A stretch of 64,000 bases of DNA from Ryuthela nishihirai. Lineage: Eukaryota; Arthropoda; Arachnida; Araneae; Heptathelidae. Below are positions 32,094-42,477 of the stretch, piece after piece; position 1 is the stretch's first letter, and every line of letters starts with the position of its first letter. Both the position numbers and the translations under genes were made by a program. The stretch is taken from NCBI GenBank assembly GCA_038380435.1, contig JAWZYU010000019.1:30157801-30221800 (forward strand), read 5' to 3'. The notes below the pieces were generated by a model. It saw only the letters and a program-made list of their open reading frames with translations. It was not told the origin of the DNA and did not search any database.

Positions 32094-32862
32094 TCCTCAT
32101 GCAGCCATTGGCTACGCAGGTCCAACCAGACCGTATTTTTATCAACTGTTCTCAGTTATAGATGCTTTCAAACAAACACCCTTCTCAGTAGATGCTGCAT
32201 TTAGATACTGCATTTTAACATGATACTGTTTGGCAATGTTTCCCCAACGCATCCTAGGCATCCCCCTTTTCATGAGGCGTACGTGTTCAGAACCCTATTC
32301 GCTAACCTGTAGTTATGCCTACAGACAACATGGCCAAACCAACGCAACTCTTTGCAAAATATGCTCCTCAAAGATCGCCTAAACTCATCATTACTTACAA
32401 AGTCAAACCACGTAATGCTCAAAATATCCCATAAGCATCTGGAATCAAAACATCGTTTCCTGGGACGGAGGGTGGCTCAGTCGGTAGCGCACCAGTCCCA
32501 GCTGGGTCAGCGTTGAGATTTATCTCCGCAAAACTCCACGCCCTGCCTACGGTCAGTAGGGGGAGACCGATGGGCTTGGAAAGGCAGCCGTCCGTCGAAT
32601 GGGACGTTAAGCAGTGGCCCCGTTTGCGGGAGAGCCATATCCTGTGAACGTTAAAGAATACGCCTTGACGGGAGGCTACCATCTGTCTCCCAACAGCTGT
32701 TCCAGTGGGTCCCCTCCCCCAACCTTCTCTAAGCCTTCGGAGTCCTTGAGATCTGGCCATTTAGCCCATTGTGTGCAAAAAAGTGCCGCTCAGAGGTAAA
32801 ACAAGCAACCAACCATAGTTTCCTGTTATCTTGCTTACAAGGTGCTGTGTACGGTTCCTAAA
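32094..32862 (-). mobile_element. RTE-like LINE, 3' fragment (copy 3), interrupted by SINE-A
   Basis: Read on the minus strand it matches the 3' end of the LINEs at 20.3 and 40.7 kb. The matching pieces are the C-terminal region with gataacaggaaac, gatgttttgattccagatgc, ggtttgactttgtaagtaat, gcgttggtttggccatgttg, and the 3' terminus with cggtctggttggacc and gcatgaggat. The match is split at cagg/aaac by a SINE-A (32463-32817). The fragment is strongly 5'-truncated and out of frame in places. Confidence 0.85.
32463..32817 (+). mobile_element. SINE-A nested in the LINE fragment, 8-bp target duplication
   Basis: It is flanked by gtttcctg at 32455-32462 and 32818-32825. The A box (ggctcagtcggtagcgcacc) is present, but about 30 bases between it and the B-box end are deleted, so the head reads directly into agtcccagctgggtca. 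The body and tail are well preserved. The insertion postdates the LINE. Confidence 0.95.
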
Positions 32863-33035
32863 ATGACAGAAGTGCACAAAGCAATATTTGGACTGCCAAC
32901 AATTTGCAGCACATTGACATGAAGCTGGGGTTTGCTTAACCTTCATCGCCAATCTCCTAATTAGATATTTCTAGTGCCGATTCCCCACTTTGACTGCCTT
33001 GATATTTTTTTTGCTAACCTCTACTCTACCCTAGG

Positions 33036-33275
33036 TGAGAAAGGGAACACCTATGGTTTTAGGAAGGCAACCGTCAGTCACGTAGATCATCCGTGTGCAG
33101 GCAGCCATACGCTGTGCACGTTAAAGAGAACACTGAATAGCCTTGATGGCTGCTTCTATCTGTCTCGTAACATTTGTCTAGATTATTTCCACCCTTCTCT
33201 TCTTCTTGTGACTTAGCCGTTAGCCCATTGTGTGCAAAAAAAGTGTGTTCCTTTGAGGGATAACATCGCAACCCA
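33036..33275 (+). mobile_element. SINE-A, degraded body fragment
   Basis: The words aagggaacacctatgg, acgctgtgcacgttaaag and gcccattgtgtgcaaaaa, with a damaged tail, follow SINE-A order. No head remains. Confidence 0.75.
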
Positions 33276-33702
33276 ATAGATTGACACGTTTCTTAATAAC
33301 AATCATATAACACTGCAGAAACACAAGTTATAATCTTTATTAAAAGATTTGTGTTATTCTAAGAGATTCTATGTGGTTTATTCGCTTAAGCTATTATTAA
33401 CAGTGAACTGCTGCTATAAATATCTCATCCCAATTCCACTGTCGGTGGCTATGTAAATTCGTGAAGAAGCAAGGAGATGCATTTCTATGTTAAAATCCAG
33501 ACACGAATCTCTTCCTGCAGTTATTCCTGGTGTCAGTGTCTCCGAGATTTCCGGACTGGGCATTAATTACTGTCGGATCTCAGAGACTTCCGGCCAAAGG
33601 GAAGTTAGTCCTTTCCTTCCTTTACTTTGAAGGTCGTGGCATCTGTGAACCTTAGTCACCGAACAAGTAACACTCAGCTCCTTTTCCCTCCCACAGAGGG
33701 GA
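33276..33702. other. No recognisable feature
   Basis: No family motif or shared repeat was noticed. Confidence 0.4.
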
Positions 33703-34047
33703 GGGAGGGTGGGCTCCAGGCTCGTAATCTGCATTCTCAGTTTCCAGTTCCAGTTGGACCAGCGTTGAAATTTATCTCCGCAAAACGTCCGGCCCCGATG
33801 GTCTTTGAAAGGTCGCCATCCGTCGGATGGGACGTTAAGCCGTGGCACCATGAGCGGGATAACTATACCCTGTGCATGTTAAAGAACACGCTGGATGACC
33901 TTGTCGGGAGGCAAAATCTATCTCCCAACAGCTGTCCAGTGGGTTCCCTCCTCAGAACTTTCTCTGAGCACTCGGGGCGTTTTTAACCTGGCCATTTAAC
34001 TTATTGTAGGCAAAAAAAGTGTCGCTCAGAAGTAAACCAAACCAACC
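33703..34047 (+). mobile_element. SINE-A, 5'-damaged copy
   Basis: It begins within the head at ggctcgtaatctgc. The body and a tail (aagtaaaccaaaccaacc) are present. A ~50-bp stretch around the cggtcagtaggggacacc block is deleted. Confidence 0.85.
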
Positions 34048-34119
34048 ATCTCCCAGATCTGGGAAAGTGTATAGCCCATGAAGGATGAGTTATTATTTAG
34101 TCAATTTACGCAGGAAAAT

Positions 34120-34440
34120 GACAATGGCCATGTTATATGACATTGAGGTCACAATGACTCCAAGGACATTAAGAAAGTCGAGGGAAGAAATTGACTATAT
34201 ATCTGATGGAAGATTTCTATCTATCTCCTTAAGATAAAAAATCTCCTATCAGAGACATCCAGTCTGTTCTTTTTATGTGCAAGAGACCACAGATTAATGC
34301 CCCATACGACGAACATCTGCCATTATAAAACTATCAGTGTCGGCTATCTCACCGATGGGAGTGTGGTGTTAGCGAAAAAAAATCTCAACTCGTGCATAGT
34401 TGGGACTTAAACTTTTAAAAACAGATTACGTGACAACCCG
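34120..34440 (-). mobile_element. SINE-A, strongly degraded copy
   Basis: Only scattered consensus words remain in order (ggtcacaatgactccaagga; ctatctatctcc; tcagtgtcgg; agcgaaaaaaaatctcaac; a remnant of the B box). It is among the oldest copies here. Confidence 0.6.
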
Positions 34441-35313
34441 TGAACCTGATATTTAGGATTCATCAATCCTGTGTTTGAATTGTGAACAAATAAAATAACT
34501 AGAATACTTATATTATAAAGCCAATCTCCTAAACGTCTCCCACAGACAGTTTCAGTTTTTTTTACTTTGAAAAAAATTGTTCCACCTCTTCAAATAATGC
34601 ACGTAATCTACACCCATAGTTTTATGAAGTGTTCACCCATTGTATTCTCAGCTACATATTTTCTGGGAAATCTTCATCATTTTTTATTTCAGGGTAAATT
34701 GAATCTTTGTCCAATATCAGATTTGCTTCAAATCATCTTTGTGTACTACTACCTACAATACCTCTTTAAAAAAGATACGAGATCAGAGCAGGCCTTCAAC
34801 CTTCTAAGTAGTCGTCACGGTTCATCAAGGCTTTATGAAAGCTAAGGGGGGAAATTCTGTTTGCTTCTACCCCACACAGAGTCTTTGTTGCTTCAAGGTG
34901 ATTATTCTGATAACCGACATAGCTTTGCTGTGTTCCATTATCAGCGTCTTTATTTGGGTTAAAGAAAGTTCACTCAACCTTAACCATCATCTTGTAATTA
35001 ATCGAGTGCCTTCATTTAGAACCATTAGAGCAGAAAGCAAAGGAGAATTAGAAAGCGATAAAAAAAAGAATGTATGTTTATGGCTGTTTTTAGAGCACGC
35101 GGTAATGATGCCATTCATGTGACAAGTTACTCTGCAACAGGCCACGAATTGGGAGATTAAAATGAAGGTTAAAGGGCACCCGGATCGCATTATTGTAGCT
35201 TTGCACATGAATGGGCAAAGCTCAATAATGAATCTTTGGAAGAGGAAAATTGAACAAGTTTGTATGAAGGAAGTTTTTTTTAAAAGGAAGTCGTAGGAAA
35301 AAATATCGAAAGT
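34441..35313. other. No recognisable feature
   Basis: AT-rich DNA with two open frames of about 90 codons (34567-34845 and 34835-35122) that show no recognisable domain. Confidence 0.4.
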
Positions 35314-35645
35314 GTTGGTTTGTTTTACCTTTAAGAGGCACGTCTGTCGTGCAATGCACTAAATACGCAGATCATAAAGAAGCCCAAGTATTCAGAAACT
35401 GGTAGACGAAGGGGATCTTCGCAGCAGTTGTTAGTTGATAGATAGAAGTCTGTTGTCAAGTCTCTACAGTGTTTCTTTAACACGCAATGGACTAAATCGG
35501 CAGGTCACGATGACCCCAAGGATTCAGAACTCGGTAGAGGAAGATAATCCTCTCAATAGCTGTTACGAGACAGATGGAAGTCTTTCGTCAAGACTATTCC
35601 AGTATGTTCTTTAATGCAGATAGATTATGGTTGCTTGTCCTTTTT
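35314..35645 (-). mobile_element. Two partial SINE-A copies in tandem
   Basis: The first partial copy (about 35314-35480) runs from the tail ggtttgttttacctt to ctctacagtgtttctttaac. A second begins at once with acgcaatggactaaatcggc and repeats the same body segment to ttctttaatgcagat. The arrangement suggests a tandem duplication within one degraded SINE. Confidence 0.7.
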
Positions 35646-35829
35646 TCATCTAAGGCAGAGAGAGAATTAGCAAAGAAAATCTCTCCATGCTACCCCGGAA
35701 TAGGAATTGGAAAGAGCAAATTATGAATCTGGAGTGCAATATTTCGAAACAGTCTTCTACTCCATTAAAGTTAGTTTTATAAAAATTTTATTCAATTCAT
35801 TTACCACTAGCAGATTTATCCGGCGTTTC

Positions 35830-36905
35830 TCAAGTCTGAAACTCTTTACAGTATATAATAGAAGGCCCTACCACATCGCAAGCTTTCATATGACAAAAAA
35901 CACATTATGATAGTTTCGTCGCCCTGGTAAATTTTTTTTTCCTCTTATAGGAGAGGTCTGAAATTTTCTAAAATACATAGTAGATATCAGTTCCCACTTC
36001 GCGAGCCTACATTGGCATAAAATTCATTACGATCGTTTCCTTTCTTCTCCCTCGCATTTTATCCTCCAATTTGAGGGGTAGTCTGAAACTTTCTAAAGTA
36101 TATAATAGGTGGCATTCCGCACTTTGTAAGCTTTCATTTGGTATAAACTCCTTACGATTGTTTTGTCTCCCCGCTAAACTCCATGGTAAATATTTACCCC
36201 CCCCCCCCCCACTTCTAGGGGATGTCTGAAACTCTCTGAAATATATAATAGAGGGAATTCCCCCAAGCAAAAAGCTTTTATTTGGCATAAAACTCATTAT
36301 GATCATTTCGTCCTCCCCACTCCCTCTGGTAAAAAATTTACTCCCCTCTTCCGGGCTTATATCTGAAACTCTCTAAAGTAGGGGTTGTCAACGTGGGGTA
36401 CGCCGTGAGAGCTCAGACGTCGCCAGATGTAAGTTAAGTACAAAATTTAATGTGTGTATATATATATAGGTTTTATTTTATTCCCATTGTTATATTATAA
36501 CTATAGTTTTATCTATCTATACAAGGGGTACGCCAGTTACATACACATTTCCAGGGGGTACGTGAAGCATAAAAGGTTGAGAACCACTGCTCTAAAGTAT
36601 ACAGTAGAGGGCACTCCCCACGTGGAAAAGCTTTCATTTGACCTAAACCCGATTATTATAGTTTCGTCCCTCTTCCCATGATAAAACTTTTATCTCCGTC
36701 TTCTAGGGAAAGTATGAAACTCTCTAAAGTATATAGTAGTTGGCAATCCCCACGCTAGAAGCTTTGACTTAACAAAAAACTCATTACGATAAATTCGTCC
36801 TCTTCCCCCCCCCCCCCAACCTCCTGCTAAAAACTTTATCCCACTCATTTACGGTAGGTGTGAAACTCTGCAAAGTGTTAGTAGATGTCACTCCTCCTGT
36901 GATTT
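35830..36905. repeat. Tandem array, ~115-145 bp units, about seven copies
   Basis: The anchor tctgaaactctctaaagtat (with variants) followed by a taatagaggg-type word recurs at about 35838, 35957, 36080, 36222, 36360/36590 (interrupted), 36710 and 36858. Each unit then has a ccc-rich word, gctttcatttgg, aaactcattacgat, cgtcc and a C-run. One unit is split by a hAT-type MITE. Confidence 0.85.
36379..36589. mobile_element. hAT-type MITE, 211 bp, inserted in the tandem array
   Basis: It starts taggggttgtcaacg and ends gttgagaaccactg, degraded inverted termini of the cagtggttctcaacc type. It is flanked by an exact 8-bp duplication, ctctaaag, at 36371-36378 and 36590-36597. The same 8 bp are part of the array consensus, so the target site is unambiguous. 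Inside, ggggtacgcc occurs near both ends. No coding sequence is present. Confidence 0.9.
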
Positions 36906-37560
36906 TGAATAACTGCTAATGCTAAGTCTACGAGGCAGTGACGTTTAATCGCTAATATTGTCTATCTCGAGAAATTGAAACCCGCCCACCAAAATTTTGA
37001 TTAACCCCAGAGGGTTCGCACATATTCTATATTCTTCCCCTAGGTGAAATGAACGTTCATCTAGGAATCTGAACAGACATACAAACAAGAAAACAAACAT
37101 TCTTCTTTGTATATGAAATATACAGTATATAAACGTACGTGTTCACATCATCATTTGCTCTTACATTTCATTTACAATTTATAAATGTGTTAAAATAGCA
37201 ATAAAAATCAAATAATAAAGGATTGGCATTTCTATAACTAGAAAATAAAATGCTCGTATAGGCGATGAATAAAAATGCTTTAGAAAAACGGTTAAAAATT
37301 TATCGAATGGTGGTTAGGATTACGTCTGTTGATCCTCTACAAATTTCGTGTTATGGAAAGTTTAAACAAACTTTTATACGTAAAACTTTAGTAAACTTTT
37401 CCGTTAAGCGAATTTTTCGTGTTATCCGTTTCGCTTTGAAGTAATATTTATACTTTTAAAGTATTGTCGACTGAATGGGCCAAGATTTAGTTTCGCGTTA
37501 ACAGATATTTCTCCTCATCCGTTTTCGTTAATGTTTTCGATTGTAGATGGTACTCCCTGA
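36906..37560. other. No recognisable feature
   Basis: AT-rich DNA without shared repeats. Confidence 0.4.
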
Positions 37561-37870
37561 GGTTGGGTTCTTTCACCTGTATGAAACATTTTTGTCATGC
37601 AGTGATCTAAATGGCCAGGTTATAAAAATACTTCAAGGGATCAGAGTTGATAGGGGAAGGCGATCCATCGGACATATATATATGTCCGATGGATTATAAA
37701 GGAAATATATATATATGTCCGATGGATATCAGGAAACAGATCGAAACCTCCCGTCAAGTCCATCTAACATGGTCTTCTAAGTGCGCAGTGTTTGGTTCTT
37801 CCGTATAGGGCACTACAGCTTAATTTGAGAGTCCTGAGAATGACTGTCTATCTAAACCCAAATGTGTATC
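37561..37870 (-). mobile_element. SINE-A, degraded, carrying an internal palindrome
   Basis: The tail ggttgggttctttcacc, then taaatggccaggt, cagagttgataggggaaggc and cccgtcaagtccatc follow the consensus. In place of the normal acagctgttgggag block there is a palindromic insertion (37663-37728). Confidence 0.75.
37663..37728. repeat. 32-bp perfect palindrome plus a second half-copy
   Basis: Positions 37663-37694 read identically on both strands (atccatcgg, then a tatata core, then ccgatggat). The right half recurs at about 37705-37728 as atatatatgtccgatggata. The left half is SINE sequence, so the structure arose by inverted duplication of SINE-A bases. Confidence 0.9.
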
Positions 37871-37970
37871 AACTCTTCCAGAAGTACAGTAGCAGTTAGT
37901 TAGGAAAATTGCAATGGGACATTTTAGTAGGGTCTCAAATTTGTCACTTAGTTGAAAAAATGGTCAGTTC

Positions 37971-38045
37971 CTCGGTGGTCTAATAGTTAAGACGCCCATC
38001 ATGCTTCTAGGAGACCTGTGTTCCAATCCCAGACAACCAATTTTT
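37971..38045 (+). repeat. tRNA-like sequence (probable SINE head or tRNA pseudogene)
   Basis: cggtggtctaatagttaaga fits a tRNA-Glu-like A-box region, and tgtgttccaatcccagac fits a B box at the right spacing. The would-be acceptor stem ends do not pair, so it is unlikely to be a working tRNA gene. Confidence 0.45.
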
Positions 38046-39010
38046 TTCAACTCATTATTTCAAGAGAGCACCAGGTTACGAGATTGACACGCTACTTGAA
38101 TCAAATTCTTATTCAAAGTACTGTGGTCTTTGAGTTTAAATATTGGAAGAGTTGCATGCAACGTGAAGTAGGTTGCTGACCCCTTATATGTATGCAATTA
38201 TATATAGCAAAGGACATACAATTGCTCATTTGCAAGAAAGGATTTAGTAGTAAGTGGGCCATGAGCTTTGAGAAGGGAGACAAAAATGATTAAACTTGCG
38301 CATATTTCACGCATTTTTCAAGAAATTTTTAAAGACACAAAAAGCGTAGGGGAAAATGTTAAACTGCAATAGAAATCTATTCATAGCCCCCTACTTTTTT
38401 GCTGCTTGATTACTTAATTGCTATAGAATCTATGATTCGAATTCCAAGTTCTTTTCTGATCCGATGTTCGAAGTCACACGATACGAATTTCAGGTCCATT
38501 TATGGGTGCTTCAAATTCTGAATATCACTATTCGAATTCCATTCTACATTGATTCGAATTCCAAGTTCTTTTCTGGCCCTATGGTTCGATTTCCAGCCGT
38601 ATGTTTTTTCCCGATTTTGGTTTAACTCTCTGCTGAGATCTCGTTCTTTTTACAAGTATTCTTTGTAGCACATTTTGTACTTACAGGCTCTCGTCCGATC
38701 TCATGGTAATTAGACTGCATGCTCATACTTCTTTTAAATTTTAATACACAATTATGTGCAATCTTTAAACAAATAATCATTATTTGAAATCAGGGAAGAT
38801 CTTTCTCTTGTTGCAATTCTGACAGTATATTATTCTTAATGCACTCTATTATCAAACTCTTTTCGGGAAATTAGGGCACATGTCGTACAGTTGTGTGTTC
38901 ATGGGGAAATAGTCCGCTAGTTGTTCGACTGGTTGTTTTTTTTTTACCTCTCGTTCTATTGCTTTTGGCTTTGACATTTGTCGGTTGATCGGTTTGTGGA
39001 TTTGACGAAA
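38046..39010. other. Unrecognised, with one ~117-bp direct duplication
   Basis: The word gattcgaattccaagttctt occurs at 38434 and 38551 inside an imperfect direct duplication. No other feature is recognised. Confidence 0.5.
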
Positions 39011-39011
39011 C

Positions 39012-40010
39012 GTTGTTCCACCATATCTTTCGAACGTCAGGACAAACTTAATGATTTATGTGCCAAATGGAAAGTTGTGACGTGAGAAGTGTCATAGGCT
39101 ATAAAAACTTAACTCCCAATGCTTTCTTTCCCCCCCCCCTAAAAAACGTGAAATATCCCTAAAAAAAAAAGGAAATGTTACTATTCTTAAGCTATATCTC
39201 CAGAACGCGAAGGCCGAAATTAATAAGCAATACGTCGAATGAAAGCTTCTAACTCAGGTAATGTCTTAAGCTACGAAAAATTTACCCCCTTGCTTTCTTC
39301 CCCCTAAAAAAGGAGGGCAATGTGAAAATGATTGTTCCTCTATATCTCCTGAACGCGAGAGGGGCGGGGGTGGCTCAGTCGGTAGCGTGCCAGGCTCGTA
39401 ATCTGTAGTTCCCAGGTTCGAGTCCCAGCTGGGTCAGCGTTGAGATTTATCTCCGCAAAATTCCCCGCCCTGCCCACGGTCAGTAGGGGACACCGATGGG
39501 TTTGGAAAGGCCGCCGTCCGTCGGATGGGACGTTAAGCCGTGGCCCCGTGTGCGGAAGAGCCGTACCCTGTGCACGTTAAAGAACACGCTGGATGGCCTT
39601 GACGGGAGGCTACCCTCTGTCTCCCAACTGCTGTTCCAGTGGGTCCCCTCCCCAACCCTCTCTGAGCCTTCGGGGTCAATGTGACCTGTCCATTTAGCCC
39701 ATGGTGTGCTAAAAAGTGCCGCTCAGAGGTAAAACAAACCAAACAAAACCTGAACGCGAGTGCGGAAAGTAACGAGCTATGTGTCGGATGAAAACTTGTG
39801 ACGCGGGGAGTGTCATAATCTATAAAAATTGACCACTCCTATGCTTTTTCTCTAAAAAAACGGGAAATGTAAAATTCGTTCTACTATATTTTTCGAACGC
39901 GAAGGCCTACATTTATGAGTTACGCGCCAAATGAAAGCCCATAATGAAGGTCTTTAACTATTTCGAATTTCGCCCCCACTCTTTCCCCCTAATAAATGTT
40001 GGGGGATCGG
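39012..40010. repeat. Tandem array, ~150-bp units, four or more copies
   Basis: Units share tatatctcc-gaacgcgaaggcc, a gtcgaatgaaagctt-like word, gtgtcataa-ctataaaaa, ccccc(t)-atgctttctttcc and ctaaaaaacgggaaatgt. They start near 39018, 39200, 39343 and 39890. The third unit is split by a SINE-A (39360-39748). Confidence 0.8.
39360..39748 (+). mobile_element. SINE-A, full length, with 12-bp target duplication
   Basis: It has a complete head (ggctcagtcggtagcgtgcc; ggttcgagtcccagctgggt), body and tail. It is flanked by cctgaacgcgag at 39348-39359 and 39749-39760, which is part of the surrounding tandem-repeat unit. It is little diverged from the copies at 52.4, 55.1 and 56.0 kb, so it is comparatively young. 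Confidence 0.97.
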
Positions 40011-40189
40011 ATTTTCGTGGAAGTCAACTTTAACGAGTCGTATCTAAAATTAAAACTTGGGATGTCTCCAATGTCGTGGTCTACCTTAAACGTCACTATA
40101 AAAGGGGGTAAATGTGCTCGATATTTATGTGTCGTATATCGAAGCTTTGAAAGGTAGGTGTTTTAGTAATACTCAAAAGTGGTACAAAA

Positions 40190-40465
40190 AAAATTTAAAA
40201 GTTTAAAAAATACCTATTTTCATATAGGGCTCTAAAGAGTAGAAAATAAACCTAAAGCATATCGATGGTGCAATCGGTCACTGAGTTCGTATTCTCTTCG
40301 AACGACGATAGGGCGCCGATTTACCTACTTGACATTATTGCCGCGCCCTTTCTTCCTTTGAGGTGAATACGAACTCAGTGACCGATTGCACCATCGATAT
40401 GCTTTAGGTTTATTTTCTAATTTTTAGGGCCTGTTAGGAAGTTAGGTATTTTTTAAAATTTTTAT
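40190..40465. repeat. Inverted repeat with a perfect 54-bp stem (hairpin element)
   Basis: Positions 40241-40294 and 40365-40418 are exact reverse complements over 54 bases, separated by a 70-base loop. Similarity continues more weakly outward to about 40190 and 40465 (aaaaaatacct words). The loop has a further short pair, agggcgc/gcgccct. No target duplication is evident. It may be a hairpin MITE or a recent inverted duplication. A transcript would form a long double-stranded stem. Confidence 0.92.
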
Positions 40466-41223
40466 TTTATATTTTTTTTTATTTTACGAAACAACCAGCT
40501 CAAAATGACTCCAGGGATCAGGTTTAGAGAAGGGATTGATTTGTCAGTTATTAAGGACTAATGTAAGACTCCCTTTTTAATCACTTTCACACCGGATCAC
40601 TACTAAATATCATATCCAATGGGCAACTGTTCTTCCAATCATAGTTAGTTTCAGTCGATATTTTCTCAAGAAAATTAATTAACATAAACATTTTTTTTCT
40701 TATTTTTTCAAACCTGCTGAGGAGTGGTCAACTTCACAGGGTCCTGGTGCTGACCATTTATACCTACTAGACTGGACTTGTTTATGGATTTGAGCTTGAT
40801 TATTGATCCTAGACTTGCTGCTCTGGTGGGCCTCTGTTGAGGGAGAATCTGCTGCTGTGTTTTCTGTTTGCTTCTGTGTTGCCAGCGCTAAGTGAACAGA
40901 GGCATGGGATACCTTATATCAGCTGGTGGATAATCCTAATCAGAGGCCATCGCAGGTACCTGAACCTTACTTAGCTAGTTGGGCATCGTCAAACCTAAAC
41001 TGGAGTAATGTGTCTCAGGCAGGCCATATGGCTCTTGAAAAAGTCCACTTGAAAAGGTGGTGCCTGAAGTTCCTACCAGAATCGGTGACTTCAGCCTTTA
41101 GCTGAGGAGGAACAGGTCTTTTCCCCATACCTGCGATCAGGGGGCTGTTTGATATTGTTGGCCCTACCTAACTCAATAAACCTAGTTTCTTTAAAAATTC
41201 TACTAATTATTTTCTCTCTGCAG

Positions 41224-42178
41224 GAACGTGGAAAGTAAGGACATTATATAGAGATTATTCTCTTGATGTCCTCACACAGGAATTCCAGCGCTACAACCTA
41301 GATATTCTTGGCTTGCAAGAGACCAGATGACAGGTAAAGGTGAGCTACTTAAAAAAAACTTTAAATTTCTTTTTACAGGGAGAGAGGATGGAAAGCATTA
41401 CCAAGGCGTGGGCCTGCTGCTCAGCAGACATGCTAGTGATGCTCTTCTAGGATATGAGTGCATTAATGAAAGGTTTCTTACAGCAAAGTTTCAGACAAGC
41501 AATAAAGTCTTGAATGTTATCTGCTGTTATGCCCCCAATGAAGATGCTGATGAGGATGAGAAGGATAGGTCTTATTAACTTCAGGATATTTTGAATTCTG
41601 TCAAGAAAGGAGATATTACCCTTGTTCTAGGTGACTTCAATGCCAAAGTTGGTACTGACTCTGACCTTTGGAGAGGAGTAATAGGCCTTTTTGGTATTGG
41701 TAGCTGCAATGGCAATGGGCAACGTCTCCTACAGGTAAGTAAACTTAATGGTTTCAGAATAACTAATACTTATTTCAAACACCGCGACATACATAAATAC
41801 ACATGGGTTTCACCTGATGGGCTGCATAAGAATATGATTGATTATATATTAATTAACAGCAAATGGGCAAGTTCTGTTAGGAATACCAGGGCATATAGAG
41901 GAGATGAAATTGGATCTGACCATTACCGTGTTAAAAGTGTCTTGCAACTTAAACTTATAAAGTGTTGCGCTAAAATTAAAAAAAATAGCTTTAATACTGA
42001 AGCTCTGAAAGACCCAGTTATAACTAAAGCTTACCATGATAGGTTACTTAGTCATTATGACAGTAATGGTTTTCTTAATACTGAAGTTGAGGAAGAATGG
42101 GACCATTTTAAACTGGCTTTTTTGGAAACTAAGAGTAGTCTTTTAGAAAAAAGGAGCAGAAGAGACAGGATTATCTGA
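41224..42178 (+). pseudogene. LINE endonuclease domain, copy 2
   Basis: In order: a TW-x-V-RTL start, LDILGLQETR (then a stop), GREDGKHYQGVGLLLSR, VICCYAPNED, GDFNAKVG, YTWVSPDG, IDYILINSKW and GSDHYRV. These are the conserved blocks of apurinic-type LINE endonucleases, including the catalytic E of QET, the D of GDFN and the D/H of SDH. The domain would nick DNA to prime reverse transcription. The two stops leave no single intact protein. Confidence 0.9.
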
Positions 42179-42477
42179 GTGATAAGGCACTTGAGCTTAT
42201 TTCAGAAAGAAGGAACTGCAGGAATGTCCATAATCAGTACCCTACTAGTCCTAATAGAAAGGATTACAGAGAGCTTAATAAATGTGTAAAGGATCAGTTA
42301 GCTACTGATAAGAATCTTTGGCTTGATGGCTTGGCTGACAAAGCTGAGGAAGAAGTTAGGCAGCACAACAGCAGAGAGCTGTACCAGATAGTTAACGTTT
42401 TGTGTGGTAGAAAACGGACACGTATACATGGATTGGAGTAAAAACAAGGTAATGTTATAGAAGGGGGGGATTCTGTC

